Assembly: GCA_009760855.2 (NCBI GenBank)
Contig: WPIO01000001.1
Location: forward strand, 1,101,001-1,165,000
Source: Cristatella mucedo
Taxonomy: Eukaryota > Bryozoa > Phylactolaemata > Cristatellidae
Direction: 5' to 3'
Length of the DNA stretch: 64,000 bases
Of this stretch, positions 1 to 12,454 are shown piece by piece. Position numbers and translations under genes: made by a program. Under the pieces are notes generated by a model. That model searched no databases. It was not told the DNA's origin and saw only the letters and a list, made by a program, of their open reading frames with translations. The first letter of the stretch is position 1; the number at the start of each line of letters is the position of its first letter.

Positions 1-894
1 GCTGGCTCGCGACACAGTGCTTAGTGACTCAAGTCGATCCTAATCTCAATCAAATCTTGCTTTTGCCACAGAGACTGGGCTCTATCTTCTCAAGCCCGAC
101 TGCCTCTTTTAACCCGACAATATGGTGCAAGTTACATTTACTGCTGCTCATTTTAAGTACGATTAGAAATTGTCCCATCGTGAATATTGACAACTGCTTG
201 CATGGCAATCTGCTGCTTTGAGAGGCCGTCAAGTAGTCCGTCAAAGATATCATCCAGTCACCTCGGAGGTGGGTATAGCTGCTTTAGCGATGCTAGTGGA
301 GACCTTCTTGCTAACTGGGCATAATGATTGACCAACAACCGGCTGGTAGAAGTGTTACTTGCATACGTATATTCGGCGTCGTTCTACTACGACTTTTTAC
401 TTGAAACAGGAAATGATTAGCATTAGCCTCTATAAACATAATCACGGAAACAGAAATTTAAGCAAACTAATCGATTCCTTAAGTTCTTACATACTTTCTA
501 AAGCATTCTTGGTAATTTTTGCTGCAAGATTGAAATTCTAGTTCTTTTCTACTTGTACAAATACGGTACTCAACACACCATGCCAGAGATCGGCTCTCAA
601 AGAGAGCACTTTAAGTAGCTTGAAGAAGTGCCCCTTGGGCTACTTGTGATGCTAAGTAATTAAAAAGCCTTTGGCTCTGCAATATATAAAATTATTAGAG
701 ACGACGTAATCAGTTCTGCTTAGTTTTCACCGAATAAACTGATCAGAAATTATATCTTGCATGACTCGCCAACATGTTGACTTCTCTTGAGCCTGCAGTA
801 ACAGACATCTAATTGACGTCTAATGCCATTTAATCTTTGCAATTAGGGGATTATTTTCTTTTAAAATTATCTACAAAATCGCATTAGAGAGAGT
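1..894. other. Non-coding stretch, nothing recognised
   Basis: Only short, unconvincing ORFs occur here and none has family similarity I can recognise. It should belong to an intron of, or sequence upstream of, the F5/8C gene to the right, because that gene's first visible exon begins in the middle of a codon. I found no convincing donor site for the preceding exon in this stretch. Confidence 0.5.
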
Positions 895-1010
895 ACGTTT
901 TAACCACTTACCATTCAATCGTGTTTCCTTGACAGCATGTATGAAGTACCTAGAAAGAGGGTAGGTTCTCTCAGGCCGAAATACCAATTTACTACTACTA
1001 ATATTATGGA
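895..1010 (+). mobile_element. LINE-A 3' tail, degenerate
   Basis: The segment contains the words 'accattcaatcgtg' and 'agtacctagaaagag' followed by 'gttctctcaggcc', matching the 3' untranslated end that recurs about twenty times in this window. It ends in an imperfect ACT/ATT tail. It lies about 150 bp upstream of the first F5/8C exon, so it sits in an intron. Confidence 0.6.
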
Positions 1011-1162
1011 CATAAGATTGGTGAAAGCAGTTAGTTTATTGTCATAAAATATGAAAAAAGATAATTTAAACATCATTGTGTATAAAAGAAAATAAATCGG
1101 CCCTTAAATACATTTTAGGTTTCAGAATTTTAGAGACTGATCATTAATGTTTTTATCCACAG

Positions 1163-1967
1163 ATGGCTTGCCGGATAGTGCTTTTAAAGCAAGTTCCAAT
1201 TGGCCAGCATGGCATCACGAGCCAAAGTATGCGAGAACACGTAACAACGGAGATCTCATATGGGCAGCAGAAGCTCAAGCTAAAGATCCTAATCCCTACA
1301 TTCAATTTGATTTCTCAGCTCGTCGAACGGTAAGTGTGACTAAGAAAACGATCTTAACTCATATTTGGATTCATAGTCAGCTTATAGGCCTTGTCTAATG
1401 CCTGGTACAAATTTCTTTCCAAGATTAAACAAATTGCCACAGTCGGAAGACCAAACCTTAACCAGTTCGTGAAGACTTACAAGATTTCAACGAGTCGGGA
1501 CGGTTCAACATTCGTGGACTACACAGAAAATGGAGAAACTCGGGTAAAAAATCAGAGCACTACAGAATATTGCCAATTTAAAAAGTCTGTTGTCTTATTG
1601 GTTTTGATGTATTCCTTGAAATACGGCATCGTAGTATTCCTTTATGTTGTGGGAAAACGCTGGAAATTATAACTATTCAGTCACTTAGGAGTAAAGTGCA
1701 AGCAGAGTGCTTAAATATTGTATTATTATGCCGTTTGGGAGGTAATTAGCCCTTTTGTTTGTAACCTTCTTACATAGCATGAGCAACTTTGCGTCAGAAA
1801 AAATGACCTTGTCTATATTTTTGCAGGTATTCCAAGGAAATATTGAATCTAACAGTGTGGAGAGAAACACTCTACTCAAGCCAATCGTCGGTGCTCGAGC
1901 CTTACGGCTTCACGTTCTCTCTTTTTTCAATCACCCAACCACCAAAGTTGAAGTGTTTGGCTGCTAA
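1163..1967 (+). CDS. F5/8 type C (discoidin) domain protein, C-terminal exons
   Basis: Three exons join into one F5/8 type C domain: 1163-1329 (after a pyrimidine-rich tract ending in CACAG, donor GTAAGT), 1424-1543 (acceptor CCAAG, donor GTAAAA) and 1827-1967 (acceptor TTTTTGCAG, stop TAA). The introns are 94 and 283 bp. The first exon starts in phase 1 and both later junctions are phase 0. The translation shows family landmarks in order: GLPDSAFKASS near the N-terminus of the domain, PYIQFDF where the family has W-L-Q-V-D-L, the IATVGRPN strand, YKISTSRDGSTF, and the closing RALRLHV plus a final cysteine just before the stop. The partner cysteine must be in an upstream exon outside this window. 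Such domains bind glycans or phospholipid head groups and are usually extracellular. I see about 141 residues, nearly a whole domain, so the protein ends with it. The gene is partial; what precedes the domain is unknown. Confidence 0.88.
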
Positions 1968-2011
1968 CCTTCTTGAGCCATTCCTTTTAAAATCATTGGG
2001 ATAAAGGCGCA

Positions 2012-2017
2012 AATAAA
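2012..2017 (+). terminator. Poly(A) signal AATAAA of the F5/8C gene
   Basis: A canonical AATAAA lies 45 bp after the TAA of the F5/8C gene on the same strand, giving a short 3' UTR. Confidence 0.6.
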
Positions 2018-5000
2018 GCATTATCTTGTATTTCAAGCTTTTAAGTCATCCTACAGCAGCAATTGGAACCTGTTTTCTTTAAGTTAACGGCAGCAGCGTC
2101 AAGTGATTATATTTCATATCTAGTGTCTACGATGCATTTGATATCTCATGTGTCAGGTTTTGAGCTCATAATTTTTACGTAGTACTGTTCATCGTAAGAA
2201 ACCATTGAATGATGTTGAGATGATTAAAAGCCACCCGGGATACCATATCTTCTTTCGGGGCGAAACAACTTAGTATAGTGGAATTTCTAAGATTGATAAG
2301 TGAGATTAGAGGCAATCAATACTCTATGACGCGGCATTACATAGTTTCAAAGACTGCTAAGTGGTGAAACAAATATAGTGGACAAACCAAATAATGAGAA
2401 TGTACTCGCTTTGGCATGCCTATAAGTTTCTTCTTGGGCTGGCGGCAATTTTAAATTAATGGAAAAATGTGCTCAAAATCCTGAATCTGACTAGCCCGGA
2501 AATTTAGCAAGTCATATTTTCTTTTTTAAAGTACTACTTTTGGTATACGAGCATTTTAGAAATAGCTTCTACGAGCTAAAGCAGTCTTTTCCATTTTCCT
2601 TTTAGCAGTATCTTCTACTTCTATCTATTCTTAATACATTGATCGTTCATGAATGAGGCAACACCCAGACCCGGAGTCCAGTCTGAACAACCCAGATCCA
2701 GTAAATGATGGTCAAATGCTGAGCAAATTAATCGAAATAGGATTGCCATCGCTTATGCTGCTACTACAGGCATATAAGTGCTGCATAACCCTGGAGTGCC
2801 TACCTCGTGAGTAACAGCTGAGGTTTTCTTTTCTTGCGTGCCTACATTTTACCTTTAGCCAAAGCATAATTCTTTTATTTATATGCACCACCTCACTGAC
2901 CGAATACCATTCGTTGGCAAACAAGCCAATTTCTTCATTCAAAATTATTCGGGCCTAGATAAAAATAAAATCCCTTGTCGGGGATCAGCAACCAAATTGG
3001 AAACACAACCTGACATTAAACCGTGTAACAGTTTGGATTTATAAAATATCGTGGATATAAGAATGGATTCATCGTCATTCTTAATAACAATCCTTTCAGG
3101 ATAGTAAGGCTGAACAATTCAGTGAACTCTTTCATGGGCCTTTGCATGACTTCTTGCATTGGAGAATTATTCCTGATCGCTGTGGAATACTGAACACGGT
3201 TTTAGGAAAGGCTTCCCAAAATATGACAAGCAATTTATGATGCAATGTTATTCCTGAGATATCTACTGGAGCATTATCTTTTTACTTGTGCTAGAAAGAT
3301 TCTTGTCACTGCATTCTCCTTATCAGCAGATAGATTTTCACAACTACGAAGTATTGATTTTGAAACACCTTATGCTGTTTAGCGCTTTTAACTTTGATCA
3401 TGCCAGCTATCCTATTGCTAATCTTTCGGCTACATACTGCATAGCTAATCTGTTTAACAGACTTGGTTTCATAAAAACGCCCAACGATAGTACTAGGCCA
3501 CCCATAAATGCAAAGTCTGTGCTGGTTTCATAGGCCATCAACAGCTTATCATTGGCATTCAGCAGCTCCAATTCTTTTAATCGGCTTCTTGCTGACTTGC
3601 ACTAGCCTCCTGCAGTTCACCTGCTGCATTTTGACCTACAAAAACGAGCGGCTTATTACCGACCCGTTGTTCATAAATAACACGACGCCTTTAGACTTTT
3701 GAAGACAGGAAGCCTTTCTGAGTCTAATTTGGCTTCCTATTCATTTCATTCTTTCTGTTCCAAAAACGGAAAGCCGTGATGCTGTCTTTTTTTGCATAAA
3801 TACAGCATGACAGACATCTGGAAAACCCCGTCGTCGGTCTGCACAGAGCTACCGAGAGCAACAAGCCCTTAGGCTTCATTTGGGCACAGTCTTTGCACTC
3901 AAGACGGCTCCCGGCATAGACGGATCCAGCTGTCTCCTCCTCTGATGCATTTCGTGCCTCCGGCGGCAACCGTGATATCTAATGTGAGCGTTGTTTTCAC
4001 ACTGTCCAAAACCTCCTGATAGCTGGCTGCCGTCTGAGGTAGGTGGACGCCCTACCGATGGCATCAATGCATGGTCTTAAGTCACACTTTCATCGAGTCG
4101 TGAGCTTCGAGCCCATGTCCGAGAGTCAGCTGATAGAGAGCAGGTGACTGTTTAGGCAGTCTGATCCGTCGAAAAGCCATCCCTCATCTCTCACGGCCTC
4201 CTGCACCTGTATATCCTAAAATCAATCTACTCCTCGCTGGAAACGGAAAAAAACTGTCTGTTGCCACCAATCGGATTTAGCGTCTGGCACCCAGGGGATG
4301 CTGCCTACGTTTCTGTTGGACCCCTTGACCTTGCAGTAAGGTCAGCTATTCTTCGACCCCGAGAAACAAAGTGAATGAGTCTCATTTCTCTGCTCCAGCA
4401 GGCTTTCAGCCAGAATTGACTGCTTTACTGGCTCTGGATCATGCAGTCCGTCTTCTGTAAATAAGACCGCAATCAATCAAATAGCCACACTAGTTTGGTT
4501 CAGGGCTATTTCTGATTAGCCTTTGCACATGCTCCACAGTTGGGGTCAGACTGCCGGCACTTGACTTATTGCTACTGCCTAAGCATGATGGGTTAGACCA
4601 ATTACCCAAATCTACGGCAATATTCACCGTCATGTACTCTAATGAGGCTAGAATCGACAAGATATTGGGGTGGTCGAGCTTAAATTTCTGCCGAATATTT
4701 TAGTACCCTTTCGATTTGAGGTGCCCACCAATCTTCACCCCATTGCCCTGCATGAAATCAGCAGCACTTAAAAAGGCACAGGGCAGACTATGCTAGCCGC
4801 TGCATGCTTCCTGCAGTGCACTGCCGCGAGTGAATCATGTCGGCAAACGAAGCACTACCGTGCAGCGGCAGCAGCAAGCGGATGTGACCGGACCGTATGG
4901 ATGAGGGCTCAAAGACATAGGTGTGTACTTACTGCAATCTACCTCAAACCACCACAATCCAGTTTAGGCTCCTCCAACCCACCACTCTTAGCTTTTCAAA

Positions 5001-5039
5001 GCTCCGACAAGTTTGAAATATAAAATTAATCTATATTTA
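2018..5039. other. Intergenic, nothing recognised
   Basis: I found no splice-supported exon and no recognisable transposon frame. The 3.8-4.5 kb part is somewhat richer in GC and in short ORFs, but none resembles a known family by eye. Confidence 0.4.
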
Positions 5040-7180
5040 AAGATTGAAAACGCAATTTTGCATCATTCCTCTCATGCATCCTCACCAAATTGACTGAAAT
5101 AGATTTCAATAGCCCGGTAGAATACAACAATCCGCATAATCTGCCATAAAACAGTAATAAATTATACAATTAAAGATGTAATTATGATTTCATATTGCTT
5201 TACTTTTTTTATTGTTGGCTGCTACAGTTTTAGTCTAATTACCTTGAATATTCTGACGCAATTCACTACGATCAACTATAATGGGTCAGGCCAATATGGC
5301 AATCCACTGCATTCCGTTATAGACAGCCCGAAATCGGTTTTAATATCGCAATTTTGAATACGCATTGCAAAGCACTCTTTCAATAGTGCAAAGCTATATA
5401 ATTTACAATTAAGCCCATCCAATCTCGTGCAATGCAATGCGATCTATGGCAATGGCTCGGCTCAAAACAGCTGTCTACTACAATCCGTAGCAAATCGACT
5501 CTAAATTGGCCGAGCAAAGCTCAAATTTTCATTTCACGTAAAATTATATTGTGCTCAAAGTGCAAATACTAAATATTCAAGCAATTTATATCGCTAAGTA
5601 CTGACATTTCTCGACAATCGTCAGAAATGGCAAGGGCAAATACAGCAATCCATAGCGAATCTACCAGAAATGGGCTTTGCCAGCCTCCTGTTCTCATTCC
5701 ACATAACATCTTAACATATAACATCACATAACATCTGGACACGAGTATAATTTCAACTCATTGTGTGCGTTCAATCACGGCCAATGCATACTAATCTATG
5801 GCAATGGCCTGACAAAAACCAATCACACACGTAAAATTGTGATAAATGAGTTACATTTGATCGCAATATTCTTGCCCATTCTAAAATAATCAAAAAATAA
5901 ACCAGAAACTGGCTCAGAGAAGCTCCAATTATTATTACATTTAACATTTCGCTACGTTAAAAGTGAAACCCTGAAATTTTCAAATTGCTTTACTCGTTAA
6001 TGGGCAGCATCGAAAGGCAACCTACAGCTATTGTTGGGGCCCAAACCGTAAGAAAATCGATCCGAAAATCCCGAGATCCAGAAAAAAATTGACAATATTG
6101 GCTGTGCAAAATTGTGCTTCTCATTCTATTTATCATCTCACAGTGGGAAAGCATGAATTCTACCCTTTATGTACCTTCAATGGACAACCACGCATGGCAA
6201 TTGAAAGTAATGGCACAGGAAAATGACAATTGTGAATTGCGTAATTGTGTATTACAAATAGACCGACAGCTGCTTAAGAAGAATCAAGATTTCTTGCAAA
6301 TTACAGATCGCTGTATTCGAATTGCAACCGCGTCATTTCAATCCATCAGGCGGCGGCGGCAGCGGCGATGGTCCTCCGAGCATCCCCTAGCTGCCAGGGT
6401 TCGCAGTCGCCGACGATGTCATTGTACAGTCAAGGCAATGCATGGCAATCTGCATCAATGGCATGGATTTTATCACAATCAATTTGTTTCAAATTGAAGG
6501 CTTAAGCCTCCAATTATCATGCAACATAACATCCTTTCAAGCAAACGCGATCATACATTCGAGGGCAATATACGACAATATATGGCAACGGCAGGGCTTT
6601 TACCACAATATATTTGAAACTGTCGGCCTAAAGCCCCAATGACACATGACACCTAATGTTTATTGAGCTCACTCATACTTTAACCTATCGGTTTCTTTCA
6701 ATATTGGACAGTCCGCAACAATAGAGGGCAACGCTTCTGAGAAATACGTCAATTTATGGCGTGCGGTTACGATTAGACGCAAAACTCTAGGGAGAAGATC
6801 CATCTGTCATTGTGTTTCACTGCCCGCTTTTTAAAACTGCAACCACATCTTTTTACTGAATCGCTGAGGTAGAATCAATGGCAACGCATGGCAATTGTCG
6901 GCTATTGCCCAGAAAAATACAGGTATCTCTACCACCGAGTTTTAAATAGACAGAAAGTTGCTGGATGATGTTTTCATTTAGATTTATCTTTGTTGCATAT
7001 TCTATTATGGATATACCCCGGAAACTCCATTCGTAATGCTAGCACTCGGTCGCTGCATTGCAATCAACGGTAATGGCCATTGCCAATTCATCAGTCTTCT
7101 GCAATCCATCACAAAATCAATCTAAGCAGTGCAAAGCCAGAGTATGCATCGTTATTACATCTTGCTGTTTTTGAAGTGCT
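5040..7180. repeat. Degenerate satellite-like array
   Basis: Short words recur at irregular spacing, for example 'gcaatgcatggcaat', 'caatctatggcaatggc', 'gcaatccatagcgaat' and 'atggcaacggcagggctttt'. They are followed in several units by 'aagctccaattattatt' or 'cctccaattatcatgcaac' and then 'acataacatc'. The clearest pair of units starts near 6437 and 6567, about 130 bp apart. Other units are 120-250 bp apart and heavily diverged. This reads as an old tandem repeat of about 130-160 bp. Confidence 0.45.
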
Positions 7181-7236
7181 ATCACACCGTTAGAACCAAA
7201 TGGGTCAGCTCAATTTCGGATAATTAACAGCTCCTA

Positions 7237-7296
7237 ATTGATATAATATGATACTGATATAATTGATATAATTGATATAATTGATATAATTGATAA
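7237..7296. repeat. 9-bp tandem repeat (GATATAATT)n
   Basis: A short run of near-identical 9-bp units follows the satellite-like array. The last four or so units are perfect. Confidence 0.85.
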
Positions 7297-7984
7297 TCCT
7301 ATAGGCTAATTGTGCCATTTATTGCAACCTTAAAAACTCACCAATGAATGGGCCATGGGAAGCTTTAATTCTCATTGAATAACTGCAAATGAAATTGTAT
7401 TATGTTCAAAAGTAATTTGAAAATGTTTAAGTTATTTTCCATATTTATTTGTTGGACATTTACAGTGAATTGCATCACTAATCTAGCCGTTACAATCAGT
7501 TAAATTTCTTCATGCTATTCTCTAAATTCTTTTTTGCTCGCATCAGTTGAGACTTAAGCTGACTCTAATCGTAAGGATGAGTTTGTAAAAATAAAAATGC
7601 CTGAAAAACTATCCTCTAATGCTAAAGCCACTTATGCTAGTTCACAGAGGTAAAATTAACTACTTCGATCCTACATCATTACTGTAATAACTTCCTACGT
7701 ATGAGAAAATTAGTAGGACTCATGAATTGAAAACATATCCTATAAATTGGATAGGTCAGCATATCTTACGTAACATCAGCATGAAATCTATGTGTTCCGT
7801 TTCAAAGTGACCTCTCACCTGACAAGCGCATCAGAAAGTCAGCTTAATTTCAGATATGCAATACTGCAAATATTCTGATACGCTAAATAATGAATAACAT
7901 GTCTAATTAGTTCAATAATTTGAGATTCTCCATCCCGACATCTGTAAATCACTTCTTGTAAGTCTTCCGGCCTATTCAATGAAG
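7297..7984. other. Intergenic, nothing recognised
   Basis: AT-rich sequence without recognisable coding or repeat structure. Confidence 0.4.
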
Positions 7985-8430
7985 TGCTAACAGTTGGTGC
8001 AAAATGGTGCGACCAGACTTGCATACGTGGCCGTTGCAGGTTGAAAACTGCACCACTTTTCGCTGCCATGCACTGGCACCCCCATCAAGCAGTATATAAG
8101 CCTTAACGCATCTTACCCCATTTTCATGTTTACATTAGCAGTACAGGTATTCAAGCAGTGTATTGACCTCAAGGTTCAAATCACTTTTAGTGACCTTCAT
8201 TCTCTGGCTCTAGTCTGCCTATCCCAACTGCTTCCTGTGGCTAGGCACAATGTTATTTGCTATTTAGACTGGAGTCGTACAAGTGTACCTTGAACAACCC
8301 TCGAATCCATTTAGGACCACACCTTTATCTCATGTGCCTCCAAAGCCTGGACTATCACTATCACCGTTACAACGTTTCTCTGCTTAGCGAGGTTTAAAAA
8401 GATGCAAAAAACGCCCCCTGTAAGCCATTG
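7985..8430 (+). mobile_element. LINE-A fragment, reverse transcriptase C-terminal region
   Basis: Read on the plus strand this follows the same order as better copies: 'acagttggtgcaaaa', 'gttgcaggttgaaaactgcacc', 'cactggcacccccatcaagca', a degenerate 'ttgacctcaaggt' (family: DFK), 'cattctctggctc', and 'gcctccaaagcctgg'. Stops and frameshifts make it a dead fragment. It is interrupted by a 58-bp insertion. Confidence 0.6.
8094..8151. mobile_element. 58-bp insertion flanked by 8-bp duplication
   Basis: CAAGCAGT occurs at 8086-8093 and again at 8152-8159. Removing one copy and the 58 bp between them restores the LINE-A sequence expected at this point (…catcaagcaRYg.attgac…). This is the footprint of a small insertion with an 8-bp target duplication, a length typical of hAT elements. 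The insert shows no clear terminal inverted repeats. Confidence 0.55.
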
Positions 8431-9127
8431 CATATTCATGGTCTGGTGAATTGTCCTTTGAGTGGTTATTAGTGCTGAAGCTCTGCAAGCAATTACTAAT
8501 CGTATTGACACGCTTACTTTGCAGCATAACGGCGCCTAGAAATATAGCAAGCTCTCTGGTGATAATATTCAAGCATCTTATCTACTATTATTATTATCGT
8601 TGGAAAATCCGGCACTTGAATCGTGGTGAAAGTCTTGAACGACTACAGAAACTCACTAAAAAGCTTTCTTGTGAGTCTCTGAGCAGTCAAAGCCACGTGG
8701 AGAGATGGCCACTAATGCAGCACGGGTCAAATAGAGAGCGTGGGCTGTGCTCTCTCATCTAAGCATTCAGCTCACAGCTAGCCTCATCTTACAAAGAGAG
8801 CCTGCATCTTGCAGCCACTCTACCAAGCTCCATTGCATAACAGATGTGGCCTTGTGAGTATCGTATATCTTGACGTCAACAAGAGTTTCAAACCTGCACA
8901 GCAAAACGTCCTTTCTTGGTTGGGGATGAGGAGGTAGTCGCCGTAGCAGCGGCAAATCTAAGCCACTCCGCGGAAGCCTATCGCCACAATTAGCCGCTGC
9001 TATGTGCGGGGGGGGGGGGGGCTCCCCCCCCCCCGTTACACCTGTAAAAAGGCAGCAGCACGCCTGCATAAAATGTATATCCAAGTTACTTTCCTTTCGG
9101 AAGCCTTACCAGAATACTTGGCCCGTA
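8431..9127. other. No gene; contains a G-run/C-run hairpin
   Basis: No supported gene. At 9008-9034 a run of 14 G is followed by CT and a run of 11 C, which can fold back on itself. The short ORFs here have no recognisable similarity. Confidence 0.4.
9008..9034. repeat. G14-CT-C11 homopolymer palindrome
   Basis: Fourteen G, then CT, then eleven C. Either strand can form a hairpin or G-quadruplex-prone tract. Homopolymer lengths of this kind are also prone to sequencing error. Confidence 0.9.
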
Positions 9128-9560
9128 TAATGCATGCGGTCCTTGTAGTTCGATTGCATGCGGGCTGGTACAGCTCCTTTCCTCAACAGCTGGTGGGGGC
9201 ATCCCCGAGAGGGGCCTGTGCACAGCTGTGGTCAGCTTCTAGTGAGGCGTTGACACAGGCCAATAACCCGCTGGTGAATAGATGGTGGATTCACCATCGG
9301 GATCGGCCAAGGGACAGCCAGGGTCGAGGAGAAGCGTCGAGCGAGAGTAGGGGCCGAGGGGAGCCGTGCGCTCTTCGGCTCTGTGCGTTGGTAATAAACT
9401 GTCTGTGTCGGGGATCGGCTGGCTCTCTGCTGTGCGAACAAGCACCTGTGCTATACCCCGGCGGTGACCGCAGCTTGCACCCAGCGGCAAACTTAATCGA
9501 CCTGTATTTACCGTTGCAGGGCAATACACGTAAATACCAGTGGCTGCCTCGCTAATCATT
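9128..9560 (+). other. GC-rich leader, possible LTR of a gypsy remnant
   Basis: GC-rich sequence directly upstream of degenerate gag. It contains AATAAA inside 'ttggtaataaactgtctgtg', the kind of poly(A)/GT-rich context found in LTR R regions, and then 'accccggcggtgaccgcag', which could be a primer-binding-site neighbourhood. I found no second LTR copy in the window to prove it, so this is inference from position and composition. Confidence 0.25.
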
Positions 9561-9924
9561 TTCGTCTGAAGACCGATGTGGCGAAAATTCCTTAATACAA
9601 AGATTGATTCTAGTATGTGCGGCCTGAGTGCTCAGTCGGGGCACGCCCGCGACACGACTCGACGCTTGCGGGATCGCCTCCGGCGCGACCATGCCCGCGA
9701 GTGGCGGAAGGCCGGTCAGCCAACCGGCGAGACCGTGGGAAGCAGGACGGAGAGGAGAACGGCTGAGTGGTATAGCGCTGCGAGCGTTAGCCGAATACAC
9801 GAGTGCTGAAGCCCCCCTCTCGGTGTCTGCGTTTCGTCACTTTTGTGCCGTCAGAACTTCAGATTAATAGCTACTTCGGAGGGTCTTAAATAACATACAA
9901 TTCAGCCAGTTCGTAGCTTAACTT

Positions 9925-10715
9925 GACGGCAGCCGAGACTTTGCGGGCCGGGTTGATAAGTTTGATCTGCTGGCAGAGATTCAAGGACTCGCCGTTGCCG
10001 ATCGCCACAACTTCTCGCCCCTCTTTCAAACCGGCAGAGCGTTGGCCGTATACCGGAGCAGCAATGGACTGGCGAAGAAAGATTGCACTGACGTAAAAGA
10101 GGCTCCCCTGGCTGCACTTTCAGCGGATACATTTCGTACGATTAAATTCCAGCTGATTACTTTCGAGTGGTGACTCGCTAAAATGTGCTTCTGACACCGG
10201 GCTTCACGAGAAAATCCGCAAGCAGGTACGCACGACGTGTGCACTCGACAAGACGGCGATTTCTGATGTTGCTAAGAAGGCTCGAGCGTTTCTAGGTTGC
10301 AAGGAGCCGAGCTACACGGCTGCCACCGGGGCACCGGGAGCTAGAAGCGCTCGCCCGACTCCACGGAAGCTTGTTTGTTTTGCATGCAAAATGGAATGGC
10401 AAACAAGTCGCGAATGCGTTCCTTGCAAAGGTAGCAAAGACCGTCATTCGTATGCGGCTATGACTCGCAGTCAGCGGCGGCATGTCCGGAACGTCCCACA
10501 GATACGTAGCCGAAAAACGAGTAAGAGGAAGTAGCATGTTTCAGCACCGGCCCATTCCCCCTGCCTATCAACTTGCTTTTCAACGATAGTTGTTCTCCGC
10601 GGCGGTCGTATTATAAAGGAGCTGTTTGATACTGGCTGCTCTCGGTCGATAGTGACTAGATTGGTTAACTGTAGGCTACTTCGGCACACTCTTATCCGGT
10701 CGGCTAGTCTGTAAT
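9925..10715 (+). pseudogene. Ty3/gypsy-like gag-protease remnant
   Basis: The plus-strand translation gives a gag-like block (KFDLLAEIQGLAV, then FQTGRALAVYR, then EAPLAALSADTF). A capsid C-terminal-like block follows (EKIRKQVRTTCALDKTAISD, VAKKARAFLGC), then a degenerate nucleocapsid zinc knuckle (CFAC … CVPCKGSKDRH), and finally a retropepsin active site LFDTGCSRSIV near 10620-10660. Stops lie between the blocks (for example TGA after TFEW and TAG after SKRK), so no intact polyprotein is encoded. No reverse transcriptase follows downstream. The order gag, knuckle, protease and the DTG-C-S active-site context fit Ty3/gypsy (Metaviridae-type) retrotransposons. It is unrelated to the surrounding LINE fragments. 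Confidence 0.68.
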
Positions 10716-10904
10716 TACACTAAAGACCTATGCATTATATAACGGCTAGGTCATAATCTCATTCTTAGCTTAGTATAAATCGCACTGTCATAAGCCTTAG
10801 CTCTTCGTAAATATTACTTAAGCAACCTCAGTGAAGCGTCAGGTGCCTAGCTCTCAGAGTTCATCATCGAGGTTCAGCGATCACGTTTGTAGGTAAAAAT
10901 CGCA

Positions 10905-11005
10905 GGGCATTGCAGCGTGTTTGTTGCCAGCATCGCAGTTGCCACGTTACACCACTTCTCACGAACTTGAACTGGCCTAACATGCAAGCTGTGCGTTGAC
11001 TGTAA
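10905..11005 (+). mobile_element. LINE-A fragment
   Basis: It contains 'catcgcagttgccacgttacaccacttctcac' in pieces that match the LINE-A stretch upstream of the LLADLHWLP-type motif. Only about 100 bp is recognisable. Confidence 0.5.
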
Positions 11006-12454
11006 ATTGTGTGGCTCCTTTTTGAGATAACTTCTATTTTCTACTTAAGCTAAACTAGCAGGACTACTTTTCAACCAGGCTAAACAAGGTACCACCTGGC
11101 CTTTTGGCTTAAGATGTTTAACTGTACCTTGAGGCAATGTAGACTCTTTTGCAGACCGTGCTTTCATTGTGGACTCTTCCGAAGCGTAGAACTCAGCTCT
11201 ATGCAGAAATAGAGTCGGCAAAAATGAAAATTAAAACGCCGCCGGTTTCTTACGGCATTCGCCTGGCCTCAGTGAATATTCCTTGTTATGCTTATGCGTG
11301 CAGCGCCATGCTTTTTATTGCTGATCCCTTAGCACACCACTTTAACGGAGTATGTAAAGTGCCTAAAAATAGATGTAGGTCCCTGATGGAGCTATGTGTT
11401 TTTTTCAATATTATTAATATGAACAAAACTGTCATGAGTAATTCAAATTACTTAAATGAAACATAGTTAAGGAATATGTACAAAATTCCCCGGAACATTT
11501 TTAGAGCTAGAAAGCTAATCTCGCTATCCACTAAACGTTCTGTCAGAAGCTCTTCAGGATACCAAAATTGTTATATAGATTTTGAGGACGTTGTTTATTG
11601 ATCCGGCGCCTTCGCTGCTTGGCAATAAGAAAATTAATATTCCTTTCAGAGTCGATGAACTTACAGACGATCATGTCCGGTTCTGATAAGTTTATCTGCA
11701 ATTAAATTACGCCAGCACAATGTGAGATTACCAGTGATCACGTTTTACCCTTTCGCACCAATTATTTTAGATCCTTACGTATAGCACGGCACTTGGAGCA
11801 AAAATCGAGGTCCGATGAATGCAGCCCCACAGTCATATAGGCCTTACACTATGAGTCTCTACTTCGAAAACCAGTTTTTACGGGCCTGGGATGACTCAGA
11901 TGCACCGACGCGTGCACATACTCCATTCTCACTCGACGTGCAGATATCAAGTCTTCGAAGACTTCGAGCGTGGTATGGTACCAGCACTGCTCCTTTGTTC
12001 TTATGGTTTGCTCGGTTACTGGTGCATTTCTTTTACTTGCCCATATGGAGTTACTGTCACAGTTGAAATTTGCCAACGATGAGCCAACAAGAGGCTACTA
12101 AAAGTAGTGCTTAGAGGTTAAACGGAGATATGCACTCATAAAACCAAGTTCGGAGAGCAAATGCTGCTCTCAAAACTTTGCTCACATTGGCCATGGAATA
12201 TAAAAATTTCCTGCGACTATATACTTTTGAGTTTTGCCACAGACTTTGAGCTTGAGAACACTTACAAAATTACCACGATAAGCCGGCTTCGTAGTATCGT
12301 GACTGCATGTACTTTTCTTCATGCAACACCTCCAACCTGGCAAGCGTTCAGGTCAGAGCCTAACTGCCATTGAAACATTGCACCATTTCAGACAGAGCTT
12401 CACTGGCATCGACCAAATTATCAAATCGAATCCAAATTGTTTTCATTGCAGTTC
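11006..12454. other. No gene; weak LINE-like tail near 11.36 kb
   Basis: At about 11350-11400 'gtaaagtgcctaaaaatag' resembles the LINE-A tail. The rest shows nothing I can recognise. The ORF starting at 11149 has no visible family similarity. Confidence 0.35.

Noticed and set aside
9004-9559. Overlapping 183- and 106-codon ORFs on opposite strands
   Set aside because: GC-rich composition removes stops in several frames at once; no domain is visible and the context is gypsy leader sequence.
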